A stretch of 64,000 bases of DNA from contig CAZYGG010000009.1 of assembly GCA_964647585.1 (NCBI GenBank), positions 1 through 64,000 on the forward strand, read 5' to 3'. Origin of the DNA: CAJINA01 sp964647585. Lineage in GTDB: Bacteria > Desulfobacterota > Desulfobacteria > Desulfobacterales > CAJINA01. Position 1 is the stretch's first letter; each line of letters begins with the position of its first letter. Both the position numbers and the translations under genes were made by a program. Below, one piece after another: positions 58,033-64,000 of this stretch. Under the pieces are notes generated by a model that worked only from the letters and a program-made list of their open reading frames with translations, did no database searches and was not told the origin of the DNA.

Positions 58033-60138
58033 ATGGAGAATTACCGTACATACCTGTCCGGATATATCGATGACACCCTCCCGGAAAACCGGGTTGTTTT
58101 TAAAGCCCTGGACTTTGCCGTAGAACTGCATTCCGGTCAGAAACGAAAATCCAACGAACCATACATCATTCACCCGCTGTCGGTGGCGCAGATACTCAGA
58201 CAGGACCTTGGCGTACGCGACCCGTCCATACTCGCCTCGGCCCTTTTACATGATGTTGTGGAAGATGTCCCGGACATCACCCTTGAAGATATCCGCCAGA
58301 ATTTCGGCCCCGTGGTCAGTGAACTGGTGGATGGCTGCACCAAGATGTCCCTGCAGCGACTGGATCGGACCGCCCAGGTAGACCTGACCCACAGTAAACT
58401 GCTGCTCAGTTCCAGCCGCCGCCTGGGCATCCTGCTGATAAAGATGGCGGACCGGCTGCACAATATCAAAACCCTTGATTTTCTAAACAAGTCCAAGCAA
58501 CGTCGCATCGCCCAGGAAACCATTGAAATTTACGCACCGCTGGCAGCCAAATTGAATCTGTTTTCATTAAAGCGCGAGTTATTTCAACTCGCGCTGCCGT
58601 ATTTATATCCCAAGAAGAGTAAAAAGCTTTTAAACGCCACCCGCGAAATTCTGGCATCGCCGGAGGTGTTTGAAATTCAGCAGACTATCCGCCAGGCGCT
58701 CACCGATTTCCACTGCCCGTTTACCATCCATCCCCGGGCAAAAAGCTTGAGTGCCTACTATTCACCGGTCAAACGCACTCTGGAAGTCGCCAATACGGAA
58801 AACCGGGTAGACTTCACGATTACGCTGGAGACCGATAATTACATGGACTGCTACACAGTCCTGGGAATGGTGGCGAATCTCTTCCCACCGGTCCCCCGGA
58901 CCATCCGGGACTTCATTGCGACCCCGAAGGCAAACGGCTACCAGAGCATCCACATTCGCATCAGCATTAACGCCAAAGAATTTCTCATTAAAATTCGAAC
59001 TGAAGAGATGGCCAGGGCAGCCCGACAGGGCGTGTTGAGCCAGTATGACATCAAGCAAGCGGTCGGCGATCGGTATGCCCAGGAGATCAGTAAGCTCTTT
59101 AAAGATATCGGTGAATATGGCGGCCCGGCCCATCAGCGTAAAGATCTCATCCGGCTCGCGGAAACCAACGAAATCTTTATCCTCACGCCCAAGGGCGATG
59201 TTCACTACTTACCGCGTGGCAGTATTGTGCTGGATTTTGCTTACAAAATTCATTCCAACCTTGGCGACTATTGCCGGGGGGCGATCATCAACGGCAAACC
59301 CAAACCGCTGACCAAAAGGCTGCGGGATGGTGACAAGGTCAAAATCCTTACCTCCGCGGAACCCATCGATGCGGACCCGGATCTTGAGAAACTGTGCCAG
59401 TCGCCCCGGGCCAAGAGTGCCGTCAACAAATCACTGCAGAAAGAACGGCGGCGGTATGCCCGGCAAGTCGGAAAGGAAATTCTACTGCAGGCAATGGCTC
59501 GCATCGGTTTGTCGGAGGATTTCCTGGAAAGTGAACCCATACGGCTTTTCCTGGAGTTTAAAAATATAGAAGATATCGATCTGATGTACACCCGGATCGG
59601 GCAGGACCTGCTCTCACCGCTGGAGATTCTGTACTATGCGGAGATTCCTGGCAGCGCAGCCAAAGACCTTCGCAATCAGCCCGGCGCTATCAATGTTACT
59701 GACCTGAGAAGGGGGATCCATAAGTTTTCCAACTGCTGCCGACCACACCCCGGCCAACGTTCGGTGGTTGCCGCTTTAAGTGAGCGGGGGGTCGCTTTCC
59801 ACCATAAAGAGTGCCGCAATCTGGATACCCGGCATGGTCTGGGACCTGAAAAACTCCTGCGGGTAAACTGGGATTTTGCGTCTCAATGGCAAACCCCGCT
59901 CAAGTTCGATGTACGCGTCCGGGGCAAATCCCTGGCTGAAAGCATCATGCTGCTGGGCCTGATCCCAAAAGGCCTGGAGATACTCCAGGTTGAAAATGCG
60001 CGCAATCGTCGCAATATCCCCGACACCCTGATTTCACTGGTATTGAAGAACTTCAGTGAAGCTCGTGATTTCTTCGCCTGTTTTGAAACTGCATCCATCG
60101 CCATAAAAGGCTACGGGCGTCAGTTGTATCGACCCTGA
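58033..60138 (+). CDS. SpoT-like RSH protein with intact hydrolase and degenerate synthetase
   Basis: This 701-residue long RSH protein is ordered HD hydrolase, synthetase-like, TGS, helical/RIS and ACT domains. The hydrolase has the expected HPLSVAQIL, LLHDVVEDVP (HDxxED) and MADRLHNIKTL motifs, so (p)ppGpp breakdown is likely. In the synthetase-like part, the EIQIRT segment that carries the catalytic Glu in Rel reads FLIKIRT, and the following HxxAExGxAAHW block is replaced by MARAARQGVLSQYD. The TGS region has VHYLPRGSIVLDFAYKIHSNLGD; NCCRPHPG is the conserved Cys pair. ATG 58033 is preferred to TTG 58021. A probable monofunctional hydrolase. Confidence 0.87.
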   Translation: MENYRTYLSGYIDDTLPENRVVFKALDFAVELHSGQKRKSNEPYIIHPLSVAQILRQDLGVRDPSILASALLHDVVEDVPDITLEDIRQNFGPVVSELVDGCTKMSLQRLDRTAQVDLTHSKLLLSSSRRLGILLIKMADRLHNIKTLDFLNKSKQRRIAQETIEIYAPLAAKLNLFSLKRELFQLALPYLYPKKSKKLLNATREILASPEVFEIQQTIRQALTDFHCPFTIHPRAKSLSAYYSPVKRTLEVANTENRVDFTITLETDNYMDCYTVLGMVANLFPPVPRTIRDFIATPKANGYQSIHIRISINAKEFLIKIRTEEMARAARQGVLSQYDIKQAVGDRYAQEISKLFKDIGEYGGPAHQRKDLIRLAETNEIFILTPKGDVHYLPRGSIVLDFAYKIHSNLGDYCRGAIINGKPKPLTKRLRDGDKVKILTSAEPIDADPDLEKLCQSPRAKSAVNKSLQKERRRYARQVGKEILLQAMARIGLSEDFLESEPIRLFLEFKNIEDIDLMYTRIGQDLLSPLEILYYAEIPGSAAKDLRNQPGAINVTDLRRGIHKFSNCCRPHPGQRSVVAALSERGVAFHHKECRNLDTRHGLGPEKLLRVNWDFASQWQTPLKFDVRVRGKSLAESIMLLGLIPKGLEILQVENARNRRNIPDTLISLVLKNFSEARDFFACFETASIAIKGYGRQLYRP

Positions 60139-60476
60139 CTCCCCATGGGAACCAAACTCTCTTGTTGTACCCCAGAAGTTTCTTATCTATTAACGCTGCC
60201 AGCGATCATATATACTGAAAATCCGAAATCCGAATTTCGGCATGTCCACAAGGCGAACGCTGTAAATCCGAAACAAACAAGCAAATCACAATGATCAAAG
60301 GAACAAACAAAATACGGCACTGGAGCCACCAACCTCTGTTTTTGTCATTTGGTCATTCGAATTTTGAATTTGTTTCGAAATTCGTGCTTTGTATTTCGGA
60401 TTTAATTTTTCCATAGCCCCGAGATGGAGATGCTTATATTTAGTTATCTTATTTACCAAACACAACGATTGAAAGT
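60139..60476. repeat. Intergenic dispersed-repeat region (AAATCCGAAA elements)
   Basis: This lies between the convergent RSH and cyclase genes. CCGAAAT-CCGA-ATTTCGG (60225-60242) is a hairpin. AAATCCGAAA (60264-60273) and TTTCGGATTT (60394-60403) are inverted ends, and both arms carry an AATGAYCAAAKGAM segment, as in two opposed copies of one repeat family. No gene is seen. Confidence 0.55.
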
Positions 60477-61931
60477 CTACCGGGCCTGCTCCATCCACGG
60501 CTTGAGTATATCGCGGTCTTCCTTGCGAATGGAGGTAATGCGCATCTGGTGGACAACCTTGTCGGCCAGGGTTTCCTGAGAAACAACTTTGGCGTAAATA
60601 TCACCGAAACAATGGGCGTCCACACAGAAATCGAAGGCCAGCTTCAGGTTGGTCAGCGGTGCCAGGGGCTGCTCCATATCCGCTGCTAGAAAATCCCGAC
60701 CCAGGGTGACGGTTTCCCCTGCGATTGCCTGCGAGCCCACCTTTTTGTCTTCCACCGCCCAGCACTGGAACGACAGCGCCAGGGGGATATCTTTCTGGTT
60801 GGCACTGACCGTATTGAACCGGACGCCATAAGGTGACCCGATGGCGGTAACCGGATAATAGACTATCGGCGCTTTCACCCCCTTCATCATCACGGGCCGG
60901 GCTTCTTCGGCGGTAACCAGGTGGCTCACCTGTTCATAGGTGGAAAGCCCCACCAGGACCTGGCCACCGACACTGTCGGATTCAATCCGCGAAGCAATGT
61001 TCACCGGGGCCCCGACAATACCGTATTTGAGCCGCATCTCGCTGCCGATATTACCCACGATCACCGTCCCGGTGTTAATCCCGATGCCCATCTCCAGCGG
61101 CGGATACCCTTCTTTGACGATCTGGTTGTTCAACTGCATCAAGGCCTTTTGCATGGCCAGGCCACAGGCCACGGCCCGGGCCGCATCATCGGTCTTGCCT
61201 TCCGGCACACCGAAAACCACCAGGATGGCGTCCCCGATAAACTCATCGATCATACCCCCATACTTCCGGATAACCGCCGTCATCTCCTGCAAATAGAGGT
61301 TTAACAGATCCATGAGCCGTTCGGGGTCCCTTTCTTCCGACAGGCTGGTGAAGCCCCGCAGATCGGACATGAGAATGGTTACCGTGGCGCGTCGTCCCCC
61401 CACATTACGGCCCTCAGGCGAGGTCAGGATTTCATCCACAATCTCCCTGGACAGGTAGCGTCCAAATGTGGCCCGGATAAATTCAACCAGGCTCAGACGT
61501 TCCCGGGATACTTTCAGGATGCTTGCCAGAAGGTCTTGGCGGGTGGACACAATCTCCTCGATTTCCCGCGGGGTTCGCACCGGCAGGTTCACCTGCTGTG
61601 CCTCGTTGCCATCTTCCTTGAACCGGCGATTGGCCTGGGCTATCATTTCCAGGGGTGAAATTATTTTACGATCCAGAAACCGCCTGAGGGTCACCATCAT
61701 AAACCCGATAATGATGGCCACCAGGATAAGAATGCGCACCGTATACAAAAGGAGGTCGGTAACATCGGTCATCTCCACTACGAACCGGTAACCGACCGAC
61801 CAGATCAACAAGACACCCTCGATAATGAGAATTCTCAGAAAAATCCCATTTAAGAGCACTTCCCGAACACCCTTTTGATCGGTGGCGGGTTCAGCCGGGC
61901 TGGCTGGATGTTCTGAATCGGCGGTTGTCAT
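60477..61931 (-). CDS. Membrane class III cyclase with HAMP and C-terminal PilZ-like domain
   Basis: This 484-residue protein has two membrane helices (about residues 28-50 and 58-82), then a HAMP-like linker (RRFLDRKIISPLEMIAQANRRF). The class III cyclase domain covers about residues 175-360 (VTILMSDLRGFTSLSEERDPERLMDLLNLYLQEM, KYGGMIDEFIGDAILVVFGVPEGK, GINTGTVIVGNIGS, KYGIVGAPVNIASRIES), with both metal Asp present. The C-terminal 110 residues (LGRDFLAADMEQPLAPLTNLKLAFDF...VVHQMRITSIRKEDRDIL) resemble a PilZ-type beta barrel, so c-di-GMP input is possible but unproven. ATG 61931 has GAGAGGGG upstream. The gene lies 80 bases after the cNMP-binding gene. Confidence 0.87.
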   Translation of the reverse strand: MTTADSEHPASPAEPATDQKGVREVLLNGIFLRILIIEGVLLIWSVGYRFVVEMTDVTDLLLYTVRILILVAIIIGFMMVTLRRFLDRKIISPLEMIAQANRRFKEDGNEAQQVNLPVRTPREIEEIVSTRQDLLASILKVSRERLSLVEFIRATFGRYLSREIVDEILTSPEGRNVGGRRATVTILMSDLRGFTSLSEERDPERLMDLLNLYLQEMTAVIRKYGGMIDEFIGDAILVVFGVPEGKTDDAARAVACGLAMQKALMQLNNQIVKEGYPPLEMGIGINTGTVIVGNIGSEMRLKYGIVGAPVNIASRIESDSVGGQVLVGLSTYEQVSHLVTAEEARPVMMKGVKAPIVYYPVTAIGSPYGVRFNTVSANQKDIPLALSFQCWAVEDKKVGSQAIAGETVTLGRDFLAADMEQPLAPLTNLKLAFDFCVDAHCFGDIYAKVVSQETLADKVVHQMRITSIRKEDRDILKPWMEQAR

Positions 61932-61969
61932 GGTATCCCCTCTCCGGTGTCCCTGGTCCACTGTGTGTT

Positions 61970-61982
61970 GAGATAGCTTCTA
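61970..61982 (-). repeat. Partial arm of the TAGAAGCTATCT repeat
   Basis: GAGATAGCTTCTA is identical to the right arm of the element at 12944-13090. It lies in the gap between the cNMP-binding gene and the cyclase. Confidence 0.6.
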
Positions 61983-62011
61983 TTTAGATAGTCGCAGGTC
62001 GGTTTGAAACC

Positions 62012-64000
62012 TTACAGAGAACAGTCCCTAATCTTTGATGTAAACCTTGTGTGCAGCCTGCGGAGCCGGTCACTGAGTACCCGGCAGGCATTCAGGGCAA
62101 TTTCGGGAAACTCATGCACGATTTCATTGAACTCGGCTTTGTGCAGGACCAGAAACTCGGATGCGGACAATGTCCGGATACTGGCCGACCGTTGACGATC
62201 CTCGAACAGAGCCATTTCACCAAAATAATCACCGGAATCAATGTGATCAAGCTCGAGTTCGTTGTCCGTATCCAGATCCTTTATAACGACAACACGGCCC
62301 TTCACAATCAGGAACAGGGTCTCGCCCCTATCGCCTTCCCGGATGACAACCTGGTTGGCCGGATGAGAGACCGCTTCGGTAACCGATGCCACCGCCGCCA
62401 GTTCGCTGACCGACAGGTCAGAAAAAATATCAATCTCCCTGACCAGTAAAATCTTGTCAGTAAGGCTGATCGCTGACTCCATGGATATCTCCTTTTGATT
62501 GTTGCGTTGCAGGTAGGGATGCAGGTGTTTCAGGTGGATGCCACCGGATAACTGCTGCAGGGATTGCGTCAACCTGTCCCGAACGGCCCGCCCGGCTTCG
62601 GAAGCTGCCTGGTCTTTTAACACCGCCAGCAGCAAGATCAGTTCCAGCCATTGACCCCGGTCCGCCAGATATTCCACCAGGGAGGAATCATCAGCCGTAA
62701 AATCAGGCAATTTGTAGAATCGGCGTGCTGTCGCGGCCGGCTGGGCATGCGCAGACTTCTCAAGCAGCGGCAGCAGGGGTCGCAAAACCGCCTGGGGCAG
62801 GAGACTGTCCAGAGCTTCCAGACTGTTGTCGGCCTGGCGGCTGTCGCCGTAAAAAAGACTGCGGGCCAGGATCCGAATTCGGCCGGTGGCGTCATGGGCC
62901 GCAAGTACCCGCAACACAATCTCCACGTCCACCCGGGCCTGTTGCTGCAAATGATCCCGTAATAAATCTGTGGCTGCCCCCCCGGGTAGCCGATCAAGGG
63001 CCTCGGCAGCGACCAGGTTTTCGTAAGCGTGCCGGGTGTGGCCGTTGGCAAACCGGACAACATCAAGATCTTTTATATCCATCGACTCCAGGATCCCGAT
63101 AATGCCTTCACGCGTGCTGCGTCTCGGACTCGACAGAGTTTCCAGCAGCAACGCAATGTTCTGGTAGTCAGACGCAACAACCGCGTTATGCGCCACCCGG
63201 GCCACTTCTTCAGAAGCGTTGCCGACCATATGTAACATCTGGTTCAAGTCGGCATCGTTACTGATGCCCCAGCTTTTTACCGCCTCGAGGCGCACATCGG
63301 CGTCCTTGTGATCCAGGTAGCGTGCTAACCTGCGGTTTAAATCCGGGGCCTCCATCCGCCGCAACCCCCTGATAATCAGGGGTATGAATTCGGCAAGCTC
63401 AGGTTCATTGAGCAGGTCGAGATACCTGGGGACAAAATCGATGGCACCGGTCTGTCCCGCGGCAATAATGCCGGCTTTCTTCTGTTCCCTGCTTCCGGAT
63501 GCAAGCCACCTTTCAATGGTGGCCCCGTATGCGCCCATGTCGGTTGTAAAGAGGCCGGCGGCCGCGTATGCTTTTACCTCGTAAGGCCACTCAGAATCCA
63601 TGACCCGCAGGTTAAAGGCCCGACCTGTTCCCGGCGGTTGTTGGTTGACCGACTGGATCATGGCCGTCATCAAATCCGGCCCCGCAACGGGCGCCAGCCG
63701 GGTAAAACAATCCACAGCCGGCACGCCTGCCTCCGGCGACAGGAGCTGCACCAGTCCGATGCGGGTTTTTTCATCGTGTGGTTTCTCCAGGACCGTAATT
63801 ATCTTCCGATCCAGATCAGGTACATTCAACAACTTGAGCAATTGGGCGTGCCAGAGGCATTTTTCCCCCTCCGCTGCTTTAAAAGCGTCTGTCAGGCGGG
63901 TTTTAATCTTGGGATCGTTAAACAGGTGGCTGATGTCGGATGACTGCATTGACTTCAGATCGATCATGTTCTCCGTGATCAAATCCAGGAGAATCTGCGA
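62012..64000 (-). CDS. HEAT-repeat protein with C-terminal cyclic-nucleotide-binding domain (5' end outside window)
   Basis: The frame is open to the right window edge, so the N-terminus is missing; a TTG at 63982 is an internal candidate start only. Visible are about 470 residues of HEAT-like helical repeats (DVRLEAVKSWGIS, repeated Leu/Ala helices). A cNMP-binding domain covers about the last 140 residues: IFSDLSVSELAAVASVTEAV..., and the phosphate cassette FGEMALFEDRQRSASI with the Arg that binds the cyclic phosphate. The missing part could be an MFS or ADP/ATP-carrier-like domain, as in some larger relatives (inference). The cyclase downstream could supply its ligand. Confidence 0.82.
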   Translation of the reverse strand, partial: SQILLDLITENMIDLKSMQSSDISHLFNDPKIKTRLTDAFKAAEGEKCLWHAQLLKLLNVPDLDRKIITVLEKPHDEKTRIGLVQLLSPEAGVPAVDCFTRLAPVAGPDLMTAMIQSVNQQPPGTGRAFNLRVMDSEWPYEVKAYAAAGLFTTDMGAYGATIERWLASGSREQKKAGIIAAGQTGAIDFVPRYLDLLNEPELAEFIPLIIRGLRRMEAPDLNRRLARYLDHKDADVRLEAVKSWGISNDADLNQMLHMVGNASEEVARVAHNAVVASDYQNIALLLETLSSPRRSTREGIIGILESMDIKDLDVVRFANGHTRHAYENLVAAEALDRLPGGAATDLLRDHLQQQARVDVEIVLRVLAAHDATGRIRILARSLFYGDSRQADNSLEALDSLLPQAVLRPLLPLLEKSAHAQPAATARRFYKLPDFTADDSSLVEYLADRGQWLELILLLAVLKDQAASEAGRAVRDRLTQSLQQLSGGIHLKHLHPYLQRNNQKEISMESAISLTDKILLVREIDIFSDLSVSELAAVASVTEAVSHPANQVVIREGDRGETLFLIVKGRVVVIKDLDTDNELELDHIDSGDYFGEMALFEDRQRSASIRTLSASEFLVLHKAEFNEIVHEFPEIALNACRVLSDRLRRLHTRFTSKIRDCSL

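Overview
The window reads as the chromosome of a strictly anaerobic, probably sulfate-reducing or syntrophic member of the Desulfobacterota (Desulfobacteraceae-like). This is inferred from the gene set: a Ni-Fe carbon monoxide dehydrogenase under sigma-54 control, a Na+-type ATP synthase FO operon split from F1, TAXI-TRAP transport, a branched-chain amino acid ABC system, DUF5320/NifX/Mrp proteins, and many PAS kinases and class III cyclases. No rRNA, tRNA, CRISPR array, complete insertion sequence or prophage was seen. Gene density is high, and dispersed palindromic repeats sit at gene ends.

Layout. 1-1771: start of a peptide-type solute-binding protein and an NhaD-type antiporter (minus). 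2080-5824: panC-metK-ahcY with a promoter and a terminator. 5901-10135 (minus): two LPP20-like paralogues and a large lipoprotein (GNA1162-like, FN3, beta-helix), divergent from 10267-12811, an MCE/Mla-type lipid transport operon whose ATPase has lost every catalytic motif. 13087-13938: nadK. 14267-20240: XRE-cupin regulator, then livKHMGF. 20287-25618: dynamin-like GTPase, flavodoxin, SET-domain protein, small lipoprotein, and a nicotinate PRTase/nicotinamidase pair.

26001-30415 is the FO operon (AtpZ-like, AtpI, a, a fused four-hairpin c protein, a single-hairpin c, b', b) ending in a cytidylate-kinase-like gene. It leads into a signalling block: a Rossmann-fused multi-PAS histidine kinase, a response regulator, a tandem universal stress protein and a second cytidylate-kinase-like gene (to 36038). 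36374-42811: a PAS sigma-54 activator divergent from cooS, with a near-perfect -24/-12 promoter and two palindromic upstream sites, followed by DUF5320, Mrp, NifX-DUF5320 and NifU-like genes. 42812-45317 is AT-rich and gene-poor, with a NifX relic and a PAS-cyclase.

45318-54693 is a catabolic locus: M14 carboxypeptidase, acyl-CoA ligase, COG1237-type metallo-hydrolase, TAXI-TRAP permease, small lipoprotein, TAXI binding protein and CaiB-type CoA-transferase, divergent from a FadR-type regulator. 55151-57568: proBA. 58033-60138: a SpoT-like RSH protein whose synthetase domain looks inactive. 60477-64000 (minus): a membrane cyclase and a HEAT/cNMP-binding protein running off the window edge.

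The strongest candidate for something undescribed is the rotor gene at 27336-28310. It holds four c-subunit hairpins but only one ion-binding carboxylate, and is followed by a normal c gene with a two-carboxylate Na+ motif. Next are the motif-less MlaF-like protein beside an unusual envelope operon, and the cooS control region with repeated palindromes.
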